Assembly (NCBI RefSeq): GCF_000949255.1
Contig: NZ_JXUW01000022.1
Location: 1 to 49,695 of the forward strand
Reading direction: 5' to 3'
Source of the DNA: Ferrimicrobium acidiphilum DSM 19497
Lineage (GTDB): Bacteria; Actinomycetota; Acidimicrobiia; Acidimicrobiales; Acidimicrobiaceae
DNA: 49,695 bases
Shown here: positions 16,406 through 24,702 of the stretch, one piece after another
How the letters are laid out: the number at the start of each line of letters is the position of its first letter
Position numbering within the stretch: position 1 is the first letter of the stretch
The notes under the pieces: model-generated
What the model saw: only the letters and a program-made list of their open reading frames with translations
Database searches by the model: none
What the model was told of the DNA's origin: nothing
Translations under genes and position numbers: made by a program

Positions 16406-17385
16406 ACCGTCATCAGACTGGCGATTCAGTAGACGGCTTCGTGCTTAAGGAGCTGCTCGGGGAGGGTGCTTATGCCACGGTTTGGCTAGCGCTTGATTTC
16501 CGTAGCGAGGGTGAAGTGGTGATCAAATTCCCGAACCCTGAGCTCCTCGCCGATCCGCAGCTCTATGCACGCTTCAACCGCGAGCGCACGCTTGCCTTGA
16601 CACTCGATCATCCAAATGTTCAGAGGGCCTTGCCAGCACCAAGGCAGCCGAGTGAGCCCTACTTCGTCTATGAGTATGCGTCAGGTCGTAGCCTTCGTGC
16701 ACTGATGTATGAGCGAGGGCAATTGAGTCTTGATGAAGCGCTCGCAGTTGGTGTGCAGATTGCCTCTGGGCTCGCCTACCTTCATGCACACGACATTGTG
16801 CATCGTGACCTCAAGCCCGAAAATCTCATCGTCTCTGCGGAAGAGGTCGTAAAGATCAGTGATTTTGGGAGTGCCGTGAGTCTTGGTGCCCGTCGCTTGA
16901 CCTGGAAGCACTTCACGCCAGCCCAGGGGACTCCAGACTATATGAGTCCTGAGCAGATACGCGGCCTTCGTGGCGATGCCCGTAGCGATCTCTACAGCTG
17001 GGGAGTGATCATGTATGAGTTGCTAACTGGCGTAGTGCCTTTTGAAGGGGACAGTTGGCTGGCAGTGATGGCTGGCCATCTGCAAGAGACTCCCAGACCG
17101 ATTCGCGAACTTAATGCTGCAATTCCAGCCGAGATCGAGGCTATCGTCATGCATAGCTTTCGCCGTTACTCGGAACATCGTTATCAGAGTGCCGAGGAGC
17201 TGCTTGGTGATCTTGCTAATCCTAACAAGGTGAGTCCAGAGATATTTGACCTTTCCGCAGAGGCGCCGATGGGGGAGGGTCAGCCCACTACCACCCGGAG
17301 CTATCTGCGCCAGGCTGGCCTCGTTGCTGCTGGCTTTGTCGCCGCCATCATAGTGGTGGTCGCGATCGCCTTGATTGTCAAGTAG
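16402..17385 (+). CDS. Membrane-anchored Ser/Thr protein kinase (Hanks type)
   Basis: A 327-residue kinase. The catalytic motifs read GEGAYATVW (glycine loop), VVIKF (ATP-binding Lys), HRDLKPENL (catalytic loop), DFGSAV (metal binding) and MSPEQIRG in place of APE. The kinase domain fills residues ~10-270. A single transmembrane segment (LVAAGFVAAIIVVVAIALIV) ends the protein with no extracellular domain, so it lacks a PASTA-type sensor. GTG start overlaps the PP2C stop. It probably regulates nitrogen or amino-acid use, because the ligase gene follows 17 bases later. Confidence 0.95.
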   Translation: MNRHQTGDSVDGFVLKELLGEGAYATVWLALDFRSEGEVVIKFPNPELLADPQLYARFNRERTLALTLDHPNVQRALPAPRQPSEPYFVYEYASGRSLRALMYERGQLSLDEALAVGVQIASGLAYLHAHDIVHRDLKPENLIVSAEEVVKISDFGSAVSLGARRLTWKHFTPAQGTPDYMSPEQIRGLRGDARSDLYSWGVIMYELLTGVVPFEGDSWLAVMAGHLQETPRPIRELNAAIPAEIEAIVMHSFRRYSEHRYQSAEELLGDLANPNKVSPEIFDLSAEAPMGEGQPTTTRSYLRQAGLVAAGFVAAIIVVVAIALIVK

Positions 17386-17402
17386 GAAGGAAGGATGTCC
17401 GA

Positions 17403-18644
17403 GTGATTCAGGAGCTTGGAAACGGTGGCCATTTTGCGTGGGTGAAGTTGGTGTTTGCCGATCTCAGCGGCACCGCACGTGCCGTGCAGATCCCCGAGGC
17501 AGCCTTCGAAAGAGCGATGAGCGAAGGAGTGCGGGTCGATGGGTCTGCACTTGAGGGTCGTAATCGGATGATCGAGACCGATCTCGTACTCAGGCCGGAT
17601 CCAACTACGCTGCTGCCAAGCGGTGATCATGCAGGGAGAGTCATCTGCGATCTATTTGATGATGAAGGGAGGCCATGGCCCCTCGATCCTCGTCACGCGC
17701 TCCGTCAGATGGTGGCCAGCACTGCGGTCGTCTCTGCCGACTGGATGGGAGCTGCTGAGCTCGAGTGGTATCTCCTGCGTCCAGACCTGAGTCCAGTAGA
17801 TGGTGATGGATATTTCTCCTATACACGAGGCGAAGGTGAGCGATTGCTCGAGCGCACTGCACTTAAGCTTGGCGCGCTCGGGCTGTCGGTGACTGCGGCA
17901 CACCACGAGGCGGGGCCAGGCCAATACGAGGTCAACCTGAAGGCAGCAACACCCATGCTGTTGGCGGACAGTTTAATGACTGCGCGGACCGTCGTCGCCG
18001 ATATGGCACACGAGGAGGGTCTAATCGCTACTTTCATGGCCCGACCGCTTAACGACCTGCCTGGTTCCGGGATGCATGTTCATCAGATCCTGGCCGGCTC
18101 GAATCCCTCTGAGGTAGAGCATGTGGAGCGGGTTGTCGCTGGTGTCCTCGATCATGCCGGCGCTCTCTGTGCCTTTAGCGCGCCAACCATTAACTCCTAT
18201 CGACGCCTTCACCGAGGAGCCGAGGCACCGAGCCATGCGACTTGGGCACATTCAAGTCGGTCTGCCTTGGTAAGGCTGAGCTTGACGGATGGAGATCACA
18301 TCTCGGTTGAGTATCGAGGATCCGACTCATCGGCGAATCCATACCTCGTTCTGGCGGCGTTGTTGGCCGCCGGCGAGACTGGCGTTATCGGCGAGGCAAA
18401 GCTTCCAGCTCCCCTTGAGGAGAGCGTTGAGGGAGTGGGGCTCGCACAAGTTGAGACGGCACCCACACAGCTCCCGAGAAGTCTAGAGCAGGCGACTATT
18501 CAACTTCTTGGTGACGATCGACTGATCGATTGCTTTGACGATCGTCTTATTGCTCGTTACAGCGAGGACCTGATGGCCGAGGTGGAGGCATCGCAGGGGT
18601 ACGTTAGTGACTGGGAACAGCGGCGTTATCTCGGCAATTTTTAG
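17403..18644 (+). CDS. Glutamine-synthetase-like ligase (GlnA-type, short)
   Basis: A 413-residue glutamine synthetase relative. The catalytic residues are kept: the Glu pair in AAELEWYLL, AHHEAGPGQYEVNL, GSGMHVHQ, NSYRRL, and the Glu/Arg in ISVEYRGSDSSANPYLV. It is shorter than the usual 440-470 residues and lacks the C-terminal adenylylation-tyrosine loop, which points away from housekeeping GlnA toward GlnA3/GlnA4-like gamma-glutamyl-amine or polyamine ligases. With the APC permease upstream it may glutamylate an imported amine. The GTG start is placed by GGAAGGAAGGA eight bases upstream. A role under kinase/phosphatase control is inference. Confidence 0.85.
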   Translation: MIQELGNGGHFAWVKLVFADLSGTARAVQIPEAAFERAMSEGVRVDGSALEGRNRMIETDLVLRPDPTTLLPSGDHAGRVICDLFDDEGRPWPLDPRHALRQMVASTAVVSADWMGAAELEWYLLRPDLSPVDGDGYFSYTRGEGERLLERTALKLGALGLSVTAAHHEAGPGQYEVNLKAATPMLLADSLMTARTVVADMAHEEGLIATFMARPLNDLPGSGMHVHQILAGSNPSEVEHVERVVAGVLDHAGALCAFSAPTINSYRRLHRGAEAPSHATWAHSSRSALVRLSLTDGDHISVEYRGSDSSANPYLVLAALLAAGETGVIGEAKLPAPLEESVEGVGLAQVETAPTQLPRSLEQATIQLLGDDRLIDCFDDRLIARYSEDLMAEVEASQGYVSDWEQRRYLGNF

Positions 18645-18728
18645 CTAGATGTTTCCAGAGTGTGAAAGCTCGGTAAACCAATAGTGTCCTTGACTCTGAT
18701 CTTTGGCCAGACCAGTTAGCTTACCTGT

Positions 18729-18962
18729 ATGACACCGTCGCACGCAAGACCAGATCTAGGTGGGCAATCTTATAGTGTTGGACGCCGTAACACCTCTCCG
18801 GCGTTTTTGATGGGACTCTCATTGATCTGGATACTAGCCGCGGCAGTGTGTGGGCTATATCTCCACACAAGCTGGCGGCTTATTCCGATAGTCGTAGCTT
18901 TTGGCATTGGTGCCCTCTATTTGCGGAGCGCGACTGGTGCCTATCTTCGCCGAACGAGGTAG
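18729..18962 (+). CDS. Small two-helix membrane protein
   Basis: A 77-residue protein. After a polar N terminus come two hydrophobic stretches (MGLSLIWILAAAVCGLYLH and LIPIVVAFGIGALYL) separated by a short loop, then a basic tail (YLRRTR) that would face the cytoplasm. The pattern fits a small inner-membrane protein with both ends inside. It is probably the last gene of the PP2C-kinase-ligase cluster, 85 bases after the ligase, though an independent promoter is possible. I recognise no family. Confidence 0.6.
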   Translation: MTPSHARPDLGGQSYSVGRRNTSPAFLMGLSLIWILAAAVCGLYLHTSWRLIPIVVAFGIGALYLRSATGAYLRRTR

Positions 18963-19286
18963 CGCGATAACTCTGGCGTGAGCCTGATCGGAGGGTCCCT
19001 CCGATGAGTTCAACCCTTATGTTGGCTTGGATGCTGCTGTCGGGGAACCGATGACCGGCTGATGTGAACAGCCAAACCCGTCACCTCTATAGTTGAGTCT
19101 CTGTTCAGGCTCGAGATGTGGTCACTTAGCCAACTCTCCTTTTTCTGATGAGTGCAGGGGAGTTATGATGGTAACGTTAGGGTTGCAACTCATTGGTTGA
19201 GTGCAGACTATCGCTGCTCGCGGCGGCTTACCTTCACTTAGCTGGCCGAATATGGTTCGCCACAGCGCATGAGAGAACGCTTCTTG
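18963..19286. other. Intergenic region with a perfect palindrome
   Basis: Non-coding between convergent genes. ATCGGAGGG (18987-18995), T, CCCTCCGAT (18997-19005) is a perfect 19-base palindrome 25 bases after the small membrane protein gene. It may be a terminator without a T tract or an operator. No gene is seen in the rest. Confidence 0.55.
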
Positions 19287-19745
19287 TCAGTCACATTTGT
19301 TCTGGCGCCAAAGCGTGGTAACGGCGACAAAGTTTTTCCTGGGGCCCATAGCCTGCCAGTGCTCATAGATTTCGTTGTCGGAGGTGACTGTAGTTGTGAT
19401 CTGGTAGTAGTCCTCGCTGCACTGATGGATTGCGCGCCACGAACCGGTCCGCAGATCGAGGTCGGTGAAGAATCGTCCGTCTAGAAAGAATAGCTTTACG
19501 CTCCAATTGTTCTGCACACTGTAGTTAAGTCTTCTTCGAGTTGGGACGACCTGATCTCCTAAACGAAGCTCACCGTTTTCGTTGTAGTCGCCATGCCGGA
19601 GAGTGCCATCTGATAGTTCCGACTTGGTCTCGGTCAAACTGGCAATACCCACACAACTGCTCTGGTTGCCGGTGAGGTGATCGGTGATCGACCTTTCGAA
19701 AACCCACGTACCTATCAGGAAATTGAATGAGTCGATGACCTCCAT
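19287..19745 (-). CDS. DUF6314-type protein
   Basis: A 152-residue soluble protein. The opening EVIDSFNFLIGTWVFERSI has the family's 'F-L-x-G-x-W-x-x-x-R-x-I' pattern, and the middle LFFLDGRFFTDLDLRTGSW plus the end AMGPRKNFVAVTTLWRQ continue the lipocalin-like beta-strand rhythm with a 'G-P-x-K' element. Proteins of this kind are common in actinobacteria but have no established role. The gene stands alone on the minus strand, beside a two-component system. A shadow frame at 19570-19821 is not used. Confidence 0.75.
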   Translation of the reverse strand: MEVIDSFNFLIGTWVFERSITDHLTGNQSSCVGIASLTETKSELSDGTLRHGDYNENGELRLGDQVVPTRRRLNYSVQNNWSVKLFFLDGRFFTDLDLRTGSWRAIHQCSEDYYQITTTVTSDNEIYEHWQAMGPRKNFVAVTTLWRQNKCD

Positions 19746-19952
19746 GGAGTATCGATTCTATCGACTCAGCTTGAGACAGAAGACTACCACTAGAGGTGGG
19801 ACCCAAGACACATGACGTCAAAGTCGAGATTGAGTCATTGCCAAGGGTTTGTCCAGACTACCCTGACCAATAAGGCCGATCGCCTTTTGTGTTGGGCCCA
19901 ACCTGCCGTGCGCGATCTTCAATCAAGTGTCTCCAGCTGGCTCGCCGTGTGG

Positions 19953-20657
19953 TCATGAGGGCCATTCATAGAGGTGTTCAGGGCGCCCAGACCCATAGCG
20001 AAACTCGAGGCGAATCCGCCCGATGCGTGCAAGATGCGACAGATAGCGGTGAGCGGTAGGACGGCTGACACCTGCTCGGGACGCGACCTCTTCGGCTGTG
20101 AGTGCCTCGCCTGCGCTTCGCAGAGTCTCGACGATGAGCCCAAGTGTTTGTGGGGAATGCCCCTTCGGGAGCTGCCTACTTCCTCCTGTGCGTAGGATTG
20201 AGTAGATGGTGTCGACCTCTTCTTGGTCGGCTTCGGCCAGCGCCTCGATCCTCTGTTTCATTGACGCATACATAGTGAGTCGTTCCATCAGCACGTGTGA
20301 GCTAAATGGCTTAACGAGATAGTAGAGCGCTCCTCGACGCACCGCCTCCTGCACGCTGGCAGCATCCCTCGCAGCGGTTATTACGATGACATCGACGGTA
20401 TCATCGGCTGATCCGGTTAGACGTCGCAGAACCTCAAGGCCCGGTATATCCGGAAGGTATAGGTCGAGGAGAACCAGGTCTGGTTCAACATCGTGGACTA
20501 GCTGCAAGGCTTCGGCTCCAGAGTGCGCTTCAGCGACGACCTCAAAACCGCTGACGTGCTCCACGACGGCGCGATGAAGGGCTGCCACTCGAAAGTCGTC
20601 ATCGACGACAACGACTCTGAACACGGGCGCAGTGCTAGCGCTCTGAGTTCTGGGCAT
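19953..20657 (-). CDS. CitB/DcuR-type response regulator
   Basis: A 234-residue response regulator. The receiver domain shows FRVVVVDDD (acidic pocket), PDLVLLDLYLPD with the phospho-acceptor Asp, VIVITAARD and LVKPF with the conserved Lys. The C-terminal domain is a helix-turn-helix of the DcuR/CitB/DctR kind (ALTAEEVASRAGVSRPTAHR). I start at the ATG at 20655-20657; it overlaps the kinase gene by 23 bases, so the two are coupled. The likely target is the divergent ABC-transporter operon. Confidence 0.9.
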   Translation of the reverse strand: MPRTQSASTAPVFRVVVVDDDFRVAALHRAVVEHVSGFEVVAEAHSGAEALQLVHDVEPDLVLLDLYLPDIPGLEVLRRLTGSADDTVDVIVITAARDAASVQEAVRRGALYYLVKPFSSHVLMERLTMYASMKQRIEALAEADQEEVDTIYSILRTGGSRQLPKGHSPQTLGLIVETLRSAGEALTAEEVASRAGVSRPTAHRYLSHLARIGRIRLEFRYGSGRPEHLYEWPS

Positions 20658-22251
20658 GTGCGGCCATCTCCTCCATTTCAGGTTCTTCCATTTCAGGTTC
20701 AAAGATGCCCGGTAAGGTGACGCGAAAGCAGGCCCCAACCTCCTGAGTGACTTCGACGTCACCATGGTAGCGTTCCACGAGTTGCCGTACCATGGCAAGG
20801 CCGAGGCCGCGCCTTAGCCCACCCCCAACCTTTTTGGTGGTGAAGCCGTCTACGAAGATGGCTTCTCGCTCCTCGATAAGCACTCCGGGGCCGGAGTCTG
20901 AGACCTCAACCACTAGCTCCGTCTGGTGGCGTTGTAGCCGCAGCGTTACCCAAGCGTTGGGAACTCCTTGGGTTGCCTCGATGGCGTTATCGAGAAGATT
21001 GCCTACCACTGTTACGAGATCGTTCGCATGCGGTAGCTCGGTGGGGAGAAGAACTGCACCGCCCAATCTGAACTCGACATTGCGTTCGGCGGCCACTGCA
21101 CTTTTGGCGAGTAGAAGGGCCACTATGATCGGGTTTGCAATATCGCTGGTCAGACGATCCATTAGCTGTGTATCGCGCAAGGTGAGATCGGTGGCGAATT
21201 CGATGGCCTCGCGAGTCGCCCCCATCTCGATGAGTCCAACGACTGTATGCATTCGGTTCGAAAAGTCATGGGCCTGAGCTCGCAGCGCCTCTGTCAGTCC
21301 GAGCATGCCATCGATCTCTCGTAAAAGTGCCTCTGATTCGGTACGGTCGTTGATGGTGACGACATAACCAAGAGGCTTGCCGTGTGCCTCTACGTAACGC
21401 CTATTTACAACGAGAATTCTGTCTTTGTGCACGACTACCGTGTCTCGACCTTTTATCTCTCCAAGGATGGCAGCCTGCAGGCGACCATCGGGTATCAGTA
21501 CTCGCACAGGACGCCGAAGATGACGCTGGGGAAGATCGAGCAGGTGAACCGCCCCTGAGTTGGCGAACTGGAAGCGACCATCATCATCAAGCCCAATGAC
21601 GCCCTCGCGGATGCCGTGAAACATCGCCTCCTGCTCTTGAATCAGCTCCTTGAGCTCGTCAAGTTCGAGTCCAAATGTTTGGTTGCGGATCCATCGCCCG
21701 ACTCCCCAGCTGAGGAAGAGCCCAACCGCCATCGCAACTACCAGTGCTTCAAGTAAGTGTACTACTAGCATAATTGTCTCGCTCCGTGGAATTCGGTAGA
21801 CCAACTTGAGCGCGATGCGGTCGTGCGATACTGTGTCAACGAGGGGAGCAGTCGCCGATACGATCACCTCACTGCCAACGGTCTGGCTAAGGACACTTGC
21901 CTTGGTCGATGATGGGACGGATATAAGTTCTCCGGTCTTGAAATCTCCAGCGCCGTCCAAGGCGACGCCGTTGTTATTTACGATAGCGGCACCGGCGGCG
22001 TTAGTAGCGGCCAGTATGGTGGTCATGAGCGATGGCAATTGCTTGTGATTGTGAGTGAGTTTCACCAGCGATGAGTCGGTTGCGAGTGCCCTTACGGCGA
22101 GCTCAGCTGCCATTGTGTACCGGGATGTGTTTGGTTTTATCGATCCGCGGAACCAGACCACTCCTGTCAGGATGACCACCAGCAGGATCGCAGTTTGGAT
22201 AAGAGCTAGACGCCTTTTCATGGTCATACGGCTCTGTCGGTATCTATCCAC
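20635..22251 (-). CDS. CitA/DcuS-type sensor histidine kinase
   Basis: A 538-residue kinase. Topology: a first transmembrane segment near residues 12-35, an extracytoplasmic sensor of about 120 residues (the Cache/PAS-like fold typical of the family), a second segment at ~155-180, a cytoplasmic PAS domain (MFHGIREGVIGLDDDGRFQF), a Spo0B-type phospho-acceptor helix (AQAHDFSNRMHTVVGLIE, the His of H-D/E-F-x-N-x-x-H) and the ATPase part (NLLDNAIEAT, DSGPGV, GLGLAMVRQLV). A GTG start at 22249-22251 has GAGGAG four bases upstream. The family senses C4-dicarboxylates, citrate or similar; here the ligand is unknown, and the ABC importer next door suggests its substrate. Confidence 0.93.
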   Translation of the reverse strand: MDRYRQSRMTMKRRLALIQTAILLVVILTGVVWFRGSIKPNTSRYTMAAELAVRALATDSSLVKLTHNHKQLPSLMTTILAATNAAGAAIVNNNGVALDGAGDFKTGELISVPSSTKASVLSQTVGSEVIVSATAPLVDTVSHDRIALKLVYRIPRSETIMLVVHLLEALVVAMAVGLFLSWGVGRWIRNQTFGLELDELKELIQEQEAMFHGIREGVIGLDDDGRFQFANSGAVHLLDLPQRHLRRPVRVLIPDGRLQAAILGEIKGRDTVVVHKDRILVVNRRYVEAHGKPLGYVVTINDRTESEALLREIDGMLGLTEALRAQAHDFSNRMHTVVGLIEMGATREAIEFATDLTLRDTQLMDRLTSDIANPIIVALLLAKSAVAAERNVEFRLGGAVLLPTELPHANDLVTVVGNLLDNAIEATQGVPNAWVTLRLQRHQTELVVEVSDSGPGVLIEEREAIFVDGFTTKKVGGGLRRGLGLAMVRQLVERYHGDVEVTQEVGACFRVTLPGIFEPEMEEPEMEEMAAHAQNSER

Positions 22252-22408
22252 ACCGCACTCCTCTACTTGCGAATGCCCCCAGATGGCCCGCCCACAACCC
22301 CCCGGTGGAATGATGAACTACGGGGTAACCAGTCTAATCACTCTACCGTACCTGGGTAGAGTGTGGCTAAAGTATCGACCATTTTCGTAGCCAGGCGCGG
22401 TGAGCGTG

Positions 22409-22430
22409 AGAGCCAAAAGTCGCTGGCTCT
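22409..22430. repeat. Hairpin upstream of the tandem repeats
   Basis: AGAGCCA (22409-22415) and TGGCTCT (22424-22430) are perfect inverted arms with an 8-base loop, in the divergent control region. Confidence 0.45.
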
Positions 22431-22441
22431 GACCCCTATAC

Positions 22442-22528
22442 CTAGACACCCGGGACATGCATACTGCTATCTAGACACCCGGGACATGCATACTGCTATC
22501 TAGACACCCGGGACATCCATGCTGCCCG
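22442..22528. repeat. Three tandem 29-bp repeats
   Basis: The unit CTAGACACCCGGGACATGCA followed by TACTGCTAT occurs at 22442-22470 and 22471-22499 in identical form and at 22500-22528 with a few changes. The spacing is exactly 29 bases, about three helical turns, so bound proteins would sit on one face of the DNA. They lie between the sensor-kinase gene and the ABC-importer operon and may be binding sites for the response regulator. A remnant of an insertion-sequence end is the other possibility. Confidence 0.75.
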
Positions 22529-22734
22529 ATGGGGTACAACCTCTTCCACTGCTTAACGTCTGTCGGGGTTTTGGAACAGACTCTTGACGGCACAAGGTGG
22601 TATCATCAGTCGCATCTAGGGGTATCAAGTGTAGGCGATGAATTTGGTTCTTTAGCATGTCTGCGTCGCACTGTTGCTGTTTGACGCAGTGAACACAATG
22701 AGCAGAACGACAATCAATGAACTCTAGGAGTACT

Positions 22735-22746
22735 TTGTGTACACAA
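22735..22746. promoter_or_regulatory. Perfect 12-bp palindrome, candidate operator
   Basis: TTGTGTACACAA is perfectly symmetric and lies 55 bases upstream of the permease start. The half-site ACACAATG recurs at 22693-22700, so there may be two sites. The protein that binds it is not identifiable here; it could be the two-component regulator. Confidence 0.5.
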
Positions 22747-22801
22747 TGTGAAAACTTGTTTTCGTAGGAATAAAACATAGCTATCAAACAGAGGGGGGAA
22801 G

Positions 22802-23677
22802 GTGCATCTGTTCTTATTGACCTTTGGCTTCGGCATAGTGACTGCCGCTGTTCTGGCGCTCGCTTCGGTGGGATTGAGCCTTCAGTTTGGGGTTACTAAC
22901 TATGTCAACTTTGCCTACGGTGCGTACCTGGCGGTTGGCATGTATGTGACCTACACCTGCACAGTCAGCTTTCACTTGCCCTTCCTTTTAGGGGCGCTCA
23001 TAGGGGTGCTGATGTCGGGTGTTGTTGCAGTAGTCGTTGACGTGCTGGTTCTGGAGCGCTTTGTCAAGCGAGGTACGACAGGCTTCTTCCTGTTGATCGT
23101 CACCTTCGGACTTCAACTAATACTGCTCAATCTCGCACAGGCTATTTGGGGGGTCGGCTTCGATCGCTATTCGATAGCGCAAGGCAAGCCATTGACGATT
23201 GGACCCTTCAGCGTTACAGCGGCGCAGCTTGAGGTGATTGGCGTCGCCATCGTTGCCCTGGGTCTTGTTCACCTACTGCTGACCAGATCGCGGCTCGGGA
23301 AGGCCATGAGGGCAATGTCTGATAATAAGATGCTCGCGCAGACGAGCGGCATCGATATCAATGCTACGACTTTGTGGACATGGTTTTTGACCGGTTGTTT
23401 GGCTGGTCTTGGAGGCATTGCCCTCGCGCTCAACACCGTGGAGTTTCAGGTGTTTACGGGCAACACCTTTTTGTTCGTCATCTTTGCGGCTGTCATCTTA
23501 GGAGGCATCGGAAAGATATATGGTGCGATGCTCGGTGCACTCATCATTGGGGTTGTGGTGAGTCTCTCTAGCCTAGTGATCTCGTCGGCGTACAACGTGG
23601 ATGTTGCCTTCGCTGTCCTCGTTATCGTGTTGCTGATTCGTCCGCAAGGTATCTTTGCAATAGCTGGAAAGGCGTAG
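22802..23677 (+). CDS. Branched-chain amino acid-type ABC permease (LivH/BraD family)
   Basis: A 291-residue permease with eight or nine helices. It shows the family's GVTNYVNFAYGAYLAVGMYV near the N terminus and AAVILGGIGKIYGAMLGALI (the conserved Gly-rich loop facing the ATPases) near the C terminus, with ALRVTDNKMLAQTSGI-like features (MRAMSDNKMLAQTSGIDIN). The GTG start follows GAGGGGGGAAG. It is the first of five tightly packed genes that form a complete importer. Substrates of this class include branched-chain amino acids, urea and amides; the sequence alone does not decide. Confidence 0.92.
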   Translation: MHLFLLTFGFGIVTAAVLALASVGLSLQFGVTNYVNFAYGAYLAVGMYVTYTCTVSFHLPFLLGALIGVLMSGVVAVVVDVLVLERFVKRGTTGFFLLIVTFGLQLILLNLAQAIWGVGFDRYSIAQGKPLTIGPFSVTAAQLEVIGVAIVALGLVHLLLTRSRLGKAMRAMSDNKMLAQTSGIDINATTLWTWFLTGCLAGLGGIALALNTVEFQVFTGNTFLFVIFAAVILGGIGKIYGAMLGALIIGVVVSLSSLVISSAYNVDVAFAVLVIVLLIRPQGIFAIAGKA

Positions 23678-23685
23678 GTAGAGGC

Positions 23686-24702
23686 GTGACAATACTTATC
23701 GGTTATCTTGCCACTCTTGGGGTCTATTTCTGTATCTACAATATTTTCAGCATCGGGCTGAACATTCAATTTGGGTACGCCGGGATCCTTGATTTTACGG
23801 TCATCACCTTCATGGCTGTAGGTGCTTATATGGCCGGTGTGGGGTCGTTGGCGCCAGCTCAACCAGGAACGCAAATTTACTATATTCTCGGCCTCTCACT
23901 TCCATGGCCATTAGCCTTCATAATGGGTGCAGCCAGTGCTGGAATTCTTGGCTACCTAGTGGGGTTGATTGCACTTCGCAGGCTGCGTTCTGACTATCTA
24001 GCGATTGTTACCCTAGCTGCCGGGTCGATCATCTATGGGCTGGTTGGAAACAACACCAAACTCTTCGATGGTTATGAGGGCCTTGTCGGAGTACCCCAGC
24101 CCTTCAATGGGGTTCTGAACCTCACTCCGAACACCTACGACCTGGTGTTCATGATCTTCGCCGCGATCATCATGGGCTTGTTGTGGTTCCTTGCTAATCG
24201 ACTCTACAAGTCGCCGCTCGGCAGGGCTATGCGAGCAACGCGTGAAGATCTCGATGTTGCCGAGGCGTTTGGCAAGAATACCTATCGGATCAGGATGATG
24301 GCGATGGTTATTGGAGCGGTGTTTGTTGGAATTGGTGGCGTGCTTACCATTTGGTTCATCACCGCGTTGGCCCCTGCTGGTTGGGGACCAAGCGAGACCT
24401 TCGTGATTTGGGCTGCTCTGATCGTTGGCGGCATGGGCAACAACAAGGGAGCTGTTGTCGGTTCGTTCCTAGTGGCGGTGCTGTTCAACGAGGCTACGCG
24501 CTTCCTGCCTAGTATCAGCGGCTTTCCTAGCTTGATACCTGAGATCCGAAATATCTGTATAGGCGCCTTGGTGATCTTGACGTTGCGTTTCCGCCCTCAG
24601 GGAGTGCTTCCTGAACGGAAGGCCAAGTTCTTCGAGCTGCCGCTGAGTAACTCCAGAGCCTCGCTCGAAAGGGAGACTGTTGTTGCCGGAGGGGAGGAGT
24701 AA
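23686..24702 (+). CDS. ABC permease, LivM family
   Basis: A 338-residue permease, the partner of the upstream one. Typical features are LNIQFGYAGILDFTVITFMA, LRRLRSDYLAIVTLAAGSII and the coupling loop TREDLDVAEAFGKNTYRIRM, with ALIVGGMGNNKGAVVGSFLV near the C terminus. The start is a GTG eight bases after the LivH stop, with TAGAGG close by; TAATG at 24700-24704 overlaps the next gene. About ten helices are expected in the membrane. Confidence 0.92.
   Translation: MTILIGYLATLGVYFCIYNIFSIGLNIQFGYAGILDFTVITFMAVGAYMAGVGSLAPAQPGTQIYYILGLSLPWPLAFIMGAASAGILGYLVGLIALRRLRSDYLAIVTLAAGSIIYGLVGNNTKLFDGYEGLVGVPQPFNGVLNLTPNTYDLVFMIFAAIIMGLLWFLANRLYKSPLGRAMRATREDLDVAEAFGKNTYRIRMMAMVIGAVFVGIGGVLTIWFITALAPAGWGPSETFVIWAALIVGGMGNNKGAVVGSFLVAVLFNEATRFLPSISGFPSLIPEIRNICIGALVILTLRFRPQGVLPERKAKFFELPLSNSRASLERETVVAGGEE

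Noticed and set aside
22442-22528. CRISPR array
   Set aside because: The 29-base units abut with no spacers and there are only three; this is a tandem repeat, and no cas genes are present.
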